DNA from: JAJRTE01 sp964418585
GTDB taxonomy: Bacteria > Myxococcota_A > UBA796 > JAJRTE01
Assembly (NCBI GenBank): GCA_964418585.1
Contig: CAYQMG010000176.1
Location: 1 to 64,000, forward strand
Direction of reading: 5' to 3'
DNA length: 64,000 nucleotides
Positions 1 to 8,651 of the stretch are shown here, piece after piece (positions within the stretch are counted from its first letter, which is position 1; each line of letters begins with the position of its first letter). Made by a program: the position numbers and the translations under genes. The notes under the pieces were generated by a model. That model saw only the letters and a program-made list of their open reading frames with translations. It ran no database searches and was not told where the DNA came from.

Positions 1-18
1 CCCTCGCCCATACCCCGT

Positions 19-309
19 TCACGCAAGCGTCGCCATCGGATAGTCGGCAGGAAGCCCCGACCCCTCCCAGCAGCCACCAAACTCCTCACGCCACGCCTGC
101 CCAGACGCCAGTACATCCAGGGTTGGCTTCCTCGGCGCTCGAGCACGGCGTCGGAGCGCCTCCCGGTAAAACGGCCGCTCGTGAACCAAAATCTGATCCA
201 GGATCCAGTCCAGGTGCGCCTCGATCAGCGCCACCATCTCCGACGGTTCCCAGTCTCCCCGGTCCGTGGCCTCGAGCAACGCCTCGAGCCTCCTTCTTTC
301 CCGGCGCAT
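19..309 (-). CDS. Hypothetical protein, 96 aa
   Basis: I do not recognise the family. The product is a small, charged, probably soluble and mostly helical protein: the first 55 residues are rich in Glu, Arg and Leu, followed by a more loop-like C-terminus with a single Cys. There is no signal peptide or membrane segment. The ATG at 309 is preceded by GGAGGG five bases upstream, a good ribosome binding site, which together with the balanced amino-acid composition is the reason to treat it as real. It ends close to the left window edge, so its operon partners are not visible. Confidence 0.6.
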   Translation of the reverse strand: MRRERRRLEALLEATDRGDWEPSEMVALIEAHLDWILDQILVHERPFYREALRRRARAPRKPTLDVLASGQAWREEFGGCWEGSGLPADYPMATLA

Positions 310-665
310 GGCTGCCCTCCACTCGGCGTGACGGTCTCACCCGGTGCTTCTGGAAGAAACCTTCCCCGGAAAAAATGTGCAACTTGCGTTCCAACCTCCC
401 CCACGTCGACAACACGCCCCACAAGCCGCCCCAACCCCATGATTCTTCAGCACATCCCAAAATGCCTGATCACCGCCCGATTCACACACGCCCAGCCGGA
501 TCCGGCCCAAACGTGGTACGGCCTCCCCGTCGGTGTCCGTCTCTGTATGATTTTTCATACAGCCCCACATCCGTCCTTTCCCCGGCGAAGTGGCCGATGG
601 TTGATCCAGGGGACGCCCCATGGTACGAGTTCTCGAGGAAGCACTTCTGGAATGAGGATCCTACC
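310..665. other. Spacer between two small genes, no gene seen
   Basis: This 356-base gap separates the divergent start at 309 from the start at 666. Open frames run through it on both strands, but their translations are Pro/Arg/Ser-rich with no domain, and the frame entering 666 from upstream changes character sharply at that ATG. It presumably holds promoters for the two flanking genes; I could not pick a convincing -35/-10 pair. Confidence 0.4.
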
Positions 666-869
666 ATGCCGACGCTGCACGTGGAAGTCACGCTGACCGT
701 GGACGATCTGGTCAAGGCCGTTCAGCGGCTGGACGACGAGGACTTCGAGCGATTCATGGTGATGATACAGTGGGAGGCGTCTCGTCGAAGACGACCACCG
801 GCGTCTGGTCCCGTGGCCTTGCCGAGGTCATCAGAGGAAGGCTCGGTGCCGGAGGTGGACAGCGACTGA
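666..869 (+). CDS. Small hypothetical protein, 67 aa
   Basis: A short protein whose first 45 residues look structured: a beta-like start (LHVEVTLTVDDL) followed by an acidic helix with DDEDFERF, then a disordered Arg/Pro/Ser tail. It resembles the short stand-alone helical proteins that often sit beside toxin-like or integrase-like genes, but no partner gene is adjacent, so function is unknown. The open frame extends far upstream, but I chose the ATG at 666 because GAGGA lies seven bases before it and because protein-like composition begins there. Confidence 0.55.
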   Translation: MPTLHVEVTLTVDDLVKAVQRLDDEDFERFMVMIQWEASRRRRPPASGPVALPRSSEEGSVPEVDSD

Positions 870-1146
870 AGGGTCGCGTCGCGGTGACCGGGCTGAAGGA
901 GGGGGGGGACGGGGCGGCTTGTTTCGATTTTGCAACATTTCCCGCCACACGGAAATCCGGGCCGGAGAGTCCGGGGATTTGCATTCCTGCCCGTCTTCCA
1001 CGGACGTGACAGGTCGGATATTTCTAGCAAAAACGCCAAGTTATGTATTCCCTTCGCTGGACTGACAGCCGTGGACGCGGGGGGCATGGTGTGCGGTGTC
1101 ACGGTTCGCGCGCGGTTGACTTCCGGGGGTTGATCCACAATCGACG

Positions 1147-1166
1147 CATAATCTGGTTGCATTATG
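1147..1166. promoter_or_regulatory. Inverted repeat CATAAT-N8-ATTATG
   Basis: Perfect 6-bp arms separated by 8 bases. The right arm overlaps the proposed -35 box at 1157-1162, a position where a bound dimeric regulator would block or recruit RNA polymerase. The regulator is unknown; the symmetry is seen directly, the operator role is inferred. Confidence 0.3.
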
Positions 1167-1184
1167 TTTCTTTCGGTGTATAAG
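1157..1184 (+). promoter_or_regulatory. Candidate sigma-70-type promoter for the TmcC/TmcB-like pair
   Basis: TTGCAT at 1157-1162 and TATAAG at 1179-1184 are separated by 16 bases, inside an AT-richer patch. The first gene start is 233 bases downstream, so the transcript would have a long leader. Confidence 0.35.
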
Positions 1185-1416
1185 AGCATTCTATGAAAGA
1201 TTGGCGTTGAGTTCACGTTTTGTGTATGACGGGGATCGGTGCTGGGGTCCGAGTCCGGCCGGGCACCGACCGGTATCCGCCCCTGGGCGGGCAGACGTTC
1301 CCGACGCTGGTGGCAGGTTCCAGGACGTCGTGGCCAGATCGGCCTGCGGCGGCCCTGGCGTCCGAAGAACCCGCGTGACCCGCTTCGGAATCGAGAAAAG
1401 CGAAGAGGGGTTCCAA

Positions 1417-2352
1417 ATGTCGCTACTTGTACAAATCATTGCCTATGCTGGACTCGCCGTATTTCTGGTGGCGGTGCTGGTCCGGGTGTTCTTCTGGTCC
1501 CGCATGCCGTTGCACGTCCGGTGGGAACTGTACCCGGTTGCTCACGAAGGGCGGCGAGCGGCCTACGGGGGGTCATACCTGGAAGAAGTGGACTGGTGGA
1601 AGAAGCCACGCGAAGTATCGCTGATCGGGGAACTGAAGGTGATGATCCCCGAGATTCTGTTCCTGGTGGCGTTGAAGGAGCACAACAAGAAGCTGTGGGT
1701 TCGGTCCTTTCCATTTCATTTCGGGCTGTACCTGGTGATCGGAGCCACCGTACTGATGATGGGCGGTGGGGTGCTGAGCGCGGTGGCGCCCTCGGCGATG
1801 GCCGGGGTACTGGGGAGGCTGTTCGAGATCGGGACGGTGGCGATGGGCGGAGCGGGACTCTGCCTGAGCCTGGTTGGTGCGGTGGGGTTGCTCCACCGGC
1901 GTTTGACAGACCCGACGCTTCACGATTTTGCGGCTCCTGCGGACATTTTCAACCTGGTTTTCTTCATTGTGACCTTTGGGATTGCCCTCCTCACGTTCCT
2001 GATTGTCGACCGAGATTTCTCGCAGTTCAGCCAGGTGGTTCACGCGCTGGTGACGTTCCAGACACCGACACTTGCGGGGCAGGGGCTGGAGCTTCTCCTC
2101 CCGACGGTTTCGGTGGTGCTGATGAGTCTCCTGGTCGCCTACATTCCCCTGACGCACATGTCCCACTTTGTGGGCAAGTACTTTGCCTACCATGCGATTC
2201 GGTGGAACGACGAGCCCAACCTGAGGGGAGGAGATCAGGAGAAGGACATCCAGCGCGTCCTCGGGCAGCCGGTGAGCTGGGCTGCGGACCACATCAAGGG
2301 CGACGGGAAGAAGACCTGGGTAGACGTTGCGACGGAGGAGGTTACCAAATGA
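1417..2352 (+). CDS. Membrane cytochrome b subunit, NarI/DsrM/TmcC-like
   Basis: The 311-residue product has about five membrane helices (roughly residues 4-27, 110-135, 142-165, 182-202 and 222-247) and conserved-looking His residues in membrane contexts (PFHFG near 107 and THMSHF near 247). This matches the nitrate-reductase gamma-type b-haem subunits that exchange electrons with menaquinone in DsrMK, Tmc and Hmc complexes. The ATG at 1417 follows GAAGAGGGG and starts directly at the first helix, so I prefer it to the upstream open frame from 1201. Its TGA overlaps the ATG of the next gene, so the two are translationally coupled. I infer haem b and quinone binding from the family; TmcC versus DsrM identity cannot be settled here. 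Confidence 0.8.
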   Translation: MSLLVQIIAYAGLAVFLVAVLVRVFFWSRMPLHVRWELYPVAHEGRRAAYGGSYLEEVDWWKKPREVSLIGELKVMIPEILFLVALKEHNKKLWVRSFPFHFGLYLVIGATVLMMGGGVLSAVAPSAMAGVLGRLFEIGTVAMGGAGLCLSLVGAVGLLHRRLTDPTLHDFAAPADIFNLVFFIVTFGIALLTFLIVDRDFSQFSQVVHALVTFQTPTLAGQGLELLLPTVSVVLMSLLVAYIPLTHMSHFVGKYFAYHAIRWNDEPNLRGGDQEKDIQRVLGQPVSWAADHIKGDGKKTWVDVATEEVTK

Positions 2353-3956
2353 AGGCGCCCAGAAGTATCAAGGACTTTTCGAAAGGCGACGGGCCTCTCG
2401 CGCACGTGGCGGTGGAGGATCAGACCCCGCTTCCGCCTCCTTTCGACAAGCTCGAGGAAGAACAGGAGATTCCTCCTCTGAAGGAGCAAACGCGCGAGGC
2501 CTACGCCTGTATCCTCGACGACACCGTGCTCCTCAACATCCCACGTCCGTCCTCGAGGGAGGAAGAGGAAGAACTGGTCAACAAGTTCCTCTCCGGCATA
2601 CGCAAGGCGTTCACCCCGGAGAACAACTGGACCTTCTTGCAGCCCCTCGTCATGTCCGTCGAGCACTGCGCCAAGTGCCAGAGCTGCAACGAATCGTGTC
2701 ATATCTACGAGGAAAGTGGGCACAACCCGCTCTACCGGCCCACCTACCGTTCCGAGATCTTCCGACGCATCTATTACAAGTACGTCAAGGGTGCATCCAC
2801 CTGGGTTCACGGGGACGTGGACCTGAACTGGAAGACGGTGGTCCGGTTGATCGAACTCTCCTATCGGTGCAACCTGTGCCGACGGTGTGCCCAGAGCTGC
2901 CCCATCGGTGCAGACAATGCCCTGATCGCACGAGAAATCCGGAAGATCGCCAGCCAGGAGATGGGGATCCACACTCGCGAGTTGCACAAGGACGGCTCCA
3001 TGCTTCAGCTCACGGTGGGGTCCTCCACCGGGATGAACGATATCGTAGTCAAGGACAACGTGGAGTTCATAGAGGAAGACACCACCGACCTGACCGGTAT
3101 CGAAACCAAAATCCCATGGGACAAGCAGGGCGCCGAAATCCTGCTCATCCACAACGCGGGAGAAATCCTCGCCTGGCCTGAAAACGTGGGCTCGTTCGCG
3201 GTCCTCTTCAACGCGGCCGGACTCGACTGGACGCTCTCGAGCGACCTGGCGGCCTATGACGGGATCAACTACGGGGTATTCTACGACGACGTTCAGTTTG
3301 CGCGGACGGCGATTCGCCACGCGCAGGCAGCCAAGAAACTGGGCGTCAAGAAAATCGTGCTGGGCGAATGCGGGCATGCGCACAAGGCGTTGACCGTAAT
3401 TGCAGACAAGGTGCTGACCGGGGATCTCAACATCCCTCGAGAAAGCTGCATGCCCATACTCCGGGACATTGTGAAGTCCGGCAAGATCAAATTCGACAAG
3501 AGCCGAAACGACTTCCCTGTGACCTTGCACGACCCGTGCAACTTGACGCGGTTGATGGGTGTGATTTCGCCGCAACGGGAGATTCTGAAGGAGATCGTGC
3601 CCGAGCACCGGTTCCGTGAGATGACGCCGCACGGGTGTCACAACTACTGCTGCGGAGGTGGGTCTGGGTTCGCAATCATGTCCGGGAACAACTTTGCGGA
3701 GTACCGGCACCGTGTATTTGGGCGACGCAAGTTCCGGCAGATTCTGGAGGCATTCCAGGGAGAACCGATGGACAAGGAGCACCCGAAGTACGTTTGTGCG
3801 CCCTGCAGCAACTGCAAGGGGCAGATCCGGGACATCATCAAGTACTATGATGCGTGGGAAAAGGCGGGGATTTTCTACGGCGGACTGGTGGAGTTGATGG
3901 TCAACGCGATGGTGGATGTGAAACCGGGATACATCGACTTCGACGAGTTCCATTGA
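2349..3956 (+). CDS. HdrD/DsrK/TmcB-like iron-sulfur electron-transfer protein
   Basis: The protein has 535 residues and no membrane segment. Two [4Fe-4S] motifs are visible: Cys107-x2-110-x2-113-x3-117 and Cys174-x2-177-x2-180-x3-184. A heterodisulfide-reductase-type CCG module follows, with DPC near 396-398, a CCGGG near 435 and CAPCSNC near 484-490. A GECGHAH motif before the CCG module is typical of DsrK/TmcB/HmcF. The family sits on the cytoplasmic face and passes electrons between a membrane cytochrome b and a thiol/disulfide or soluble redox partner. It starts at the ATGA overlap with the cytochrome b gene. No TmcA-type cytochrome c3, TmcD, DsrJ or DsrO lies beside it, so the pair is a reduced module and its partner is unknown. 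Confidence 0.85.
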   Translation: MKAPRSIKDFSKGDGPLAHVAVEDQTPLPPPFDKLEEEQEIPPLKEQTREAYACILDDTVLLNIPRPSSREEEEELVNKFLSGIRKAFTPENNWTFLQPLVMSVEHCAKCQSCNESCHIYEESGHNPLYRPTYRSEIFRRIYYKYVKGASTWVHGDVDLNWKTVVRLIELSYRCNLCRRCAQSCPIGADNALIAREIRKIASQEMGIHTRELHKDGSMLQLTVGSSTGMNDIVVKDNVEFIEEDTTDLTGIETKIPWDKQGAEILLIHNAGEILAWPENVGSFAVLFNAAGLDWTLSSDLAAYDGINYGVFYDDVQFARTAIRHAQAAKKLGVKKIVLGECGHAHKALTVIADKVLTGDLNIPRESCMPILRDIVKSGKIKFDKSRNDFPVTLHDPCNLTRLMGVISPQREILKEIVPEHRFREMTPHGCHNYCCGGGSGFAIMSGNNFAEYRHRVFGRRKFRQILEAFQGEPMDKEHPKYVCAPCSNCKGQIRDIIKYYDAWEKAGIFYGGLVELMVNAMVDVKPGYIDFDEFH

Positions 3957-4142
3957 TACGACGAGTCCCCTCCCGCTTCCCCCCTCTGGACCCCTCGGTC
4001 ATGACCGTGTACCATCTGGCTCATCCTCCTCGCCTCGAGCGCCCGGGGGCCCGGCGTCAGCCGGCCGGCCGGCCCGACCCCGGACAGGAGTCGAGTTCCA
4101 TCCTCCGGGCACGAGGGAGTCACCGACAAGGAGTGTGAATCG

Positions 4143-5384
4143 ATGGGTCCCTACGAAATCATGGTGCTGCTGTTCACCCTGACCGCCCTGCTGGCCTACC
4201 TGAACAGCCGATACCTGAAACTGCCCATGACGACCGGACTCATGGGGGCCTCCCTGGTCCTGTCCCTGGCAACCCTTGCCCTGGGCCGGTTGGGCATCCC
4301 GGTCGAGAATGCGGCCTCACAGATGCTGCAGGAGATCGATTTCGAAAAGTTGCTGCTCGAGCACATGCTCGCTTTCCTGCTATTCGCCGGCGCCCTGTTC
4401 GTAAACCTGGACGACCTGGCAGCCAAGAAGGTGGAAATCGGGATCTTCGCCACCCTGGGAGTACTGGCCTCAACCCTGCTCGTGGGGTCAGGAACCTACG
4501 GGCTGGCCCGACTCCTCGGCCTTCCCCTGGACCTGGTACACTGCTTCCTGTTCGGCGCGTTGATCTCTCCCACCGACCCCATCGCCGTACTGGGTATCCT
4601 CAAAAGCGCCGGCGCCTCTCGAGGACTCGAGACCAAGATGACCGGGGAATCCCTGTTCAACGATGGAATCGGCGTGGTCGTCTTCCTGGTGGTGCTCGAG
4701 CTGGTCGAGGGGACTGCGCCGGTGACGGCCGGCGGAGTGGCCTGGATGTTCCTCAGCGAGGCGGTAGGGGGCGCAGTGCTCGGCGGAGCGGCGGGTTACG
4801 CCGCCTATCGGCTGTTGCGGAGCATTGATGACTATCAGGTGGAAATCATCATCACCCTGGCCCTGGTGATGGCGGTCTACAGCGGCGCCCTGGCACTCCA
4901 CCTCTCTGGACCCATCGCCATCGTGGTGGCCGGCCTGCTCATCGGCAACCGCGGCAGACGACTGGCCATGTCCGAAACCACACGGGAGCACCTGGACACG
5001 TTCTGGAAACTCGTGGACGAGATCCTCAACGCCCTCCTGTTCGTCCTCATCGGCCTCGAGGTGCTCGTGCTCACCTTCCGGGCCGACTACCTGGCCGCCG
5101 GTCTCCTCGCCGTCCCGGTCGTCCTCCTCGCCCGATTCGCATCCATCGGCGCTCCCATCGCCGCACTCCGACGGTGGCGCCCGTTCTCCCCTCATGCCGT
5201 CACCATCATGACCTGGGGTGGCCTTCGCGGCGGGATCTCCGTGGCGCTCGCCCTCTCCATCCCCGTCGACGCCCATCGAGAGCCCATCCTCACCATGACC
5301 TACCTCGTGGTGGCCTTTTCCATTCTCGGTCAAGGCCTCACGCTCCACCCCCTCCTGCGCAGACTCGGGGTCGGCGAAAGGTGA
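4143..5384 (+). CDS. CPA1-family Na+(K+)/H+ antiporter
   Basis: A 413-residue polytopic membrane protein with about twelve hydrophobic helices. It carries the CPA1 signatures SPTDP (near residue 141) and GESLFNDG (near 168); the Asp of FNDG is the expected ion-binding residue. A third conserved-looking motif, WGGLRGGIS, lies near 357. It exchanges cytosolic Na+ or K+ for protons and supports pH and salt homeostasis. There is no long cytoplasmic C-terminal domain, so it is a short NhaP-like form. The ATG at 4143 is preceded by AAGGAGTG. It is 186 bases downstream of the iron-sulfur gene in the same direction and probably has its own promoter. Confidence 0.88.
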   Translation: MGPYEIMVLLFTLTALLAYLNSRYLKLPMTTGLMGASLVLSLATLALGRLGIPVENAASQMLQEIDFEKLLLEHMLAFLLFAGALFVNLDDLAAKKVEIGIFATLGVLASTLLVGSGTYGLARLLGLPLDLVHCFLFGALISPTDPIAVLGILKSAGASRGLETKMTGESLFNDGIGVVVFLVVLELVEGTAPVTAGGVAWMFLSEAVGGAVLGGAAGYAAYRLLRSIDDYQVEIIITLALVMAVYSGALALHLSGPIAIVVAGLLIGNRGRRLAMSETTREHLDTFWKLVDEILNALLFVLIGLEVLVLTFRADYLAAGLLAVPVVLLARFASIGAPIAALRRWRPFSPHAVTIMTWGGLRGGISVALALSIPVDAHREPILTMTYLVVAFSILGQGLTLHPLLRRLGVGER

Positions 5385-5470
5385 CCGCACCGGCACCACC
5401 CGGGCGACCTCAAGGTCAGCGCCGCTTCTCGAGCCCTACCGGCGACTCGCGTGATCCCTCTCCACGGATC

Positions 5471-6751
5471 TCAACGGCACTCGCACCAGTCCGAGTTGTG
5501 GCCGGTCTCCCCACAGTAGAGTGGGTTCTCCGGTTCCTTGATACATCCTTCCTGGCCGCCGTAGCTCTCGGCACAATTCAGACCCGCTGCCGCGCAGAAC
5601 GCCTGGCAACCCGCTCCGTCCAGGAACACCCCGGCGCAGTAGCCCGGACCCGACTCACACAATTCCCAGTCGGGGTGCTCGGCGATCGCCTCACAGTCGC
5701 CTCGAGGCGTGGGCGGCGGCTGGGTGGATGCCACCACCTGATACACTGAGCCCCCAACACCATATTGCCAGGTGCCCACATAAAGCTCTCCGTCCAGGAC
5801 GCCCAGGGCCCAGATGGCGGTCTCTCCAAACTGACAAACCCTTTGCCAGTCCGACACGCCATCCGGGGACATCAGCAGGTAGGAAGGCCCGGTGTCCTCC
5901 TTCCACCCATTGGACGTACCCGCAAACAGGTGACCGTCCATGTCACGGATATCGGTCACGTACTCCCGATCGGTCACGTAGAGGAGGTCGAAATTCGTTC
6001 CATCGAAGCGCCATACGCCGGCAGTCCCCCCGGTGTATTTTTCCGTACTGCCCAACCAGAGGTATCCGTCCCAGACGTGGGCTCGGAAGAAGCGCTCCGG
6101 GACGTTCTCCAGCGTCCAGTCGCTCCCGTTGGGGGATGAGAGCATTTTGCCCTGGTCACCCAGCACGCCGAAGGCATAGAGCCTGTTTCGATAGGCGACG
6201 ATCTCACGCACGTAGAGGCTCTCATTTCCGCTGTCGTACACCGTGGTCCATCCACCGGCGTCCAGACGAAGGACCCGACCATGGTCGGAGGTGGCATATC
6301 CGTAGTTGATGGCGTAGAGGGAACCGTTGAACTCGGCGAGGCCGCACCCGATGGAACCTGCTGGACCGTCATACACCCGCTCCCAGTTCCGGCCATCCGG
6401 GGAACGGAAAATGTCCCCACTGTTCTCGGTGTTCGCGTACAGGTATCCATCGAACTCGAGAAGCGCGCACACCGATTCCCCGACCCCGGTCAGGCCAGGC
6501 TGGACAAGTTCCCAGGGCGGATAGCTGTAAAGCATGCTTTGCGACTCGTGGCCGTAGCCGAACTGCCCCGCGTAGAGTTTGCCTCGAAACGCCTCGAGGC
6601 TGAAAAAACCGTCGGCATAGCCGGTTCCGACCGGCACACACGAGTAGGTGACCTCCTGGTCTCCGAGCGAGTCGCAAGAATCGGTTTTCATCACTGCGAC
6701 GGAAAGAACCATCAACGCGGACGTGCCCACTACAGTGGTTTTCAAGAACAC
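5471..6751 (-). CDS. Secreted beta-propeller-like protein with C-terminal Cys-rich module
   Basis: I chose the GTG at 6751 because AGGGAGG lies five bases upstream and a hydrophobic export signal begins at once; the frame runs further upstream without such a signal. The 426-residue product has an N-terminal signal/anchor, then repeating blades of the type LYAG/LYAN/LYAINYG with SPDG-W and F/LRLDAG strands, resembling BNR/sialidase-like or kelch-like propellers. The last ~75 residues contain ten Cys in a pattern (GPGYCAGVF, GAGC, CAAAGLNC, GETGH-S-WCEC) that I associate with secreted polysaccharide-acting proteins of myxobacteria. Export and disulfide formation are inferred. The substrate is unknown and no catalytic residues are recognised. 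Confidence 0.7.
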   Translation of the reverse strand: MFLKTTVVGTSALMVLSVAVMKTDSCDSLGDQEVTYSCVPVGTGYADGFFSLEAFRGKLYAGQFGYGHESQSMLYSYPPWELVQPGLTGVGESVCALLEFDGYLYANTENSGDIFRSPDGRNWERVYDGPAGSIGCGLAEFNGSLYAINYGYATSDHGRVLRLDAGGWTTVYDSGNESLYVREIVAYRNRLYAFGVLGDQGKMLSSPNGSDWTLENVPERFFRAHVWDGYLWLGSTEKYTGGTAGVWRFDGTNFDLLYVTDREYVTDIRDMDGHLFAGTSNGWKEDTGPSYLLMSPDGVSDWQRVCQFGETAIWALGVLDGELYVGTWQYGVGGSVYQVVASTQPPPTPRGDCEAIAEHPDWELCESGPGYCAGVFLDGAGCQAFCAAAGLNCAESYGGQEGCIKEPENPLYCGETGHNSDWCECR

Positions 6752-6982
6752 GATAGCCTCCCTGGCAGGAACCTCCCCAAACGTGGACGAACCACGAACC
6801 TGTTTCCATGGTTGCATGAATGCCACACTTGTCCAGGTTTTTTTCCTCATGCTCCAAAAGGTTGGAGCATGTCGACCTCCTGGCTCGACGCCCCTTCCAG
6901 CACGAAGGCGCGACCGGCCGCTCACAGGACGCGGGGAATTCGGTGAACCGGATTCCTCCACCCCCACCAGGACCAGAACAGC

Positions 6983-7012
6983 CTGACGCCGGGGACACCG
7001 GTGAGGTATAAT
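6983..7012 (+). promoter_or_regulatory. Promoter CTGACG-N18-TATAAT
   Basis: A perfect TATAAT at 7007-7012 with CTGACG at 6983-6988, 18 bases apart, ends 35 bases before the ATG at 7048. It would drive the small membrane-protein gene and is the best -10 box in the window. Confidence 0.55.
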
Positions 7013-7047
7013 GCGGTCGCAACACTTCCTCTCTTCCGGTGGATACG

Positions 7048-7626
7048 ATGACTCTCAGACACTTCTTGCTGGGCACCGCCAACCTGCTGCTGCTCCTCTC
7101 GCTCGCCGTGACCACCTGGCGCGCCCACACCGCGACCCCTGACTCGGTCACCTTGCCCGCCCGCGCGGGGGAGCCTCCGACCACACTGGCCCTGGCTTCC
7201 GGAGACCTGCTCACCTCCCCGGCCATGACCGGCATCTACTTCGCCGCCGGCATGTTCGCGGTGGCGATGGCAGCCGGGATCGGCCTGCACTTGGCCGCTC
7301 GCAAGCGACCGCAGTGGCTCACCTTGCCCCGAAAGCAGACGTTCGTCCAACTCCCGGAAGCTTCACGGAAAGCGGTGATTTCCACGGTACGAGACTACCT
7401 CCTGGTGGTGTGCACTCTTTGTGTCGGCCTGATCGCGTTCGTGCAGTGGCAGGCGTTGGGTGCAGCCACGGGCGCCTGGGGGGTTCCGTTCGCCGGGGAA
7501 AACAGCCGGGCGGCCCTCCTGGCCGGAACGGTCGTGTTCCTGTTCGTCATCGCAGCCACTGTCCTGTTCGCGCGGGAGTATTTCCAACGGATCGAGGAGG
7601 CGGCTCGAGAAATGGAGGAAGCCTGA
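7048..7626 (+). CDS. Small membrane protein of unknown function, 192 aa
   Basis: The predicted protein has four hydrophobic segments (about residues 5-22, 60-82, 115-137 and 155-178) and ends in a charged amphipathic helix rich in Glu and Arg (about 180-192). I do not recognise the family. The ATG at 7048 follows GGTGGA and is preferred over a GTG three codons upstream. It stands alone, with a good promoter of its own, between two minus-strand genes. Topology suggests an inner-membrane protein with both ends probably cytoplasmic; nothing in the sequence points to a transport or enzymatic role. Confidence 0.7.
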   Translation: MTLRHFLLGTANLLLLLSLAVTTWRAHTATPDSVTLPARAGEPPTTLALASGDLLTSPAMTGIYFAAGMFAVAMAAGIGLHLAARKRPQWLTLPRKQTFVQLPEASRKAVISTVRDYLLVVCTLCVGLIAFVQWQALGAATGAWGVPFAGENSRAALLAGTVVFLFVIAATVLFAREYFQRIEEAAREMEEA

Positions 7627-7775
7627 GTCGCCTTGCGCGGCGGTTCCAACGGAGAGTTCCAAGGGAGAGACAGGCGAGCCGAGAAGAGGTGGTCCGCCCC
7701 GGCAGGAGACGCTCGTTCAACGCAGTACAGAGGGCTCGATGGCCCCGGAACCACGTGGATACAACTGGGAATCCA

Positions 7776-8651
7776 CTAACCTCGAGCAGCCAGTCGGTCG
7801 CCAGTTTCACCTGAGGACGACGCCAGCCCGTACAGGTCCAGAGCTTCCAGATCCTGATCGTGCAATGAGGGGTCGTCGTAGACACGCTGCATGGCGTCGC
7901 GGACCACGGTCCGGAAGGTGTCCAGGTCCGGAAACATGTGGGCATACACCGGCGGCAGCACAGTCACATCCACGCGCTTGTTCTGCACGGTCCCGAGATA
8001 TTGCACCACGTGGTAACGGAATTTCGCATTCCGGCCGTGAATGGCCCAGGCCACCTTGCCCATCTCAGCAAACCGGATCACCACCGGGACAATGGGCGCC
8101 CCCGTCTTCTCCGCAAGCACAAACGGGCCTCGCTTGAGCGGAAGGACCGGATTCGGACTCGAGCGCCCCTCGCCGAAGATGAACAGGTTGCGCCCGTCCT
8201 TCAGAATCGGAGCCCCCTTCTCCACCAGGTGTGCCACCATGCCCCGCTTGCCTCGGTTCACATACACCGTACCCAGCAACGTGTTCCCCCAGCCGAACAA
8301 AGGCCAGTTCTTGATGTCCACCGTGGCCACGAAATGCCCTGTAAACCACCCGGCCACCACCGGAATGTCAGCATAGGAAGTGTGCGTCGGCAATATGATT
8401 ACCCCTCGCTCCTTCACCTTCCGATTCCTGTGCACCCGGAAACCGAGACCATACAGGAGCACCCGACCATACACGACCGCCACCGCCGACCTCAGCTTCC
8501 GATGTATCACCACGGCACAGGCCACGAAACTGACAAAGCTCCAGATAAAAAGAAATGGTACGCGATAGGCCACGCGAACCAGAATCTGGAACCGCTCGAA
8601 CCAGGAATTCGAGGCCGCCTGGGACATCTCCGCTGTGTGCGTCTTTTCCAT
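7776..8651 (-). CDS. 1-acylglycerol-3-phosphate O-acyltransferase (PlsC-like)
   Basis: The product transfers an acyl group to lysophosphatidate or a related lysophospholipid at the inner membrane. The 291-residue protein has a hydrophobic N-terminal region (about 28-66), the catalytic HX4D box as HTSYAD (His90, Asp95), a FGEGRSS block (Glu161) in place of the usual FPEGTRS, and a further block around GAPIVPVVI. The ATG at 8651 is preceded by GAAGGA about eight bases away; the open frame continues upstream through the TSP3 gene in another register, which is not coding. The altered third block keeps the Glu and Arg expected for phosphate binding. Acyl-chain preference cannot be told. Confidence 0.85.
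   Translation of the reverse strand: MEKTHTAEMSQAASNSWFERFQILVRVAYRVPFLFIWSFVSFVACAVVIHRKLRSAVAVVYGRVLLYGLGFRVHRNRKVKERGVIILPTHTSYADIPVVAGWFTGHFVATVDIKNWPLFGWGNTLLGTVYVNRGKRGMVAHLVEKGAPILKDGRNLFIFGEGRSSPNPVLPLKRGPFVLAEKTGAPIVPVVIRFAEMGKVAWAIHGRNAKFRYHVVQYLGTVQNKRVDVTVLPPVYAHMFPDLDTFRTVVRDAMQRVYDDPSLHDQDLEALDLYGLASSSGETGDRLAARG

Larger units (their letters stand above)
870..1416. other. Long leader region upstream of the redox pair
   Basis: There is no convincing gene in these 547 bases. Around 1020-1200 the sequence is more AT-rich than its surroundings and contains a 6-bp inverted repeat and a promoter-like -35/-10 pair. The following 230 bases up to the start at 1417 would form a long 5' leader if that promoter is used. 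An open frame in register with the next gene begins at 1201 but has no ribosome binding site or conserved-looking sequence. Confidence 0.4.

Noticed and set aside
1130..1144. A possible FNR-like site (TTGAT followed by ATCGA)
   Set aside because: The half-sites are five bases apart in place of four and the second has a mismatch, so the match is too weak.
1239..2348. A long upstream extension in the frame of the HdrD-like gene
   Set aside because: The extension overlaps the cytochrome b gene in another frame and is Arg/Gly/Pro-rich. The ATGA overlap at 2349 gives a natural start.
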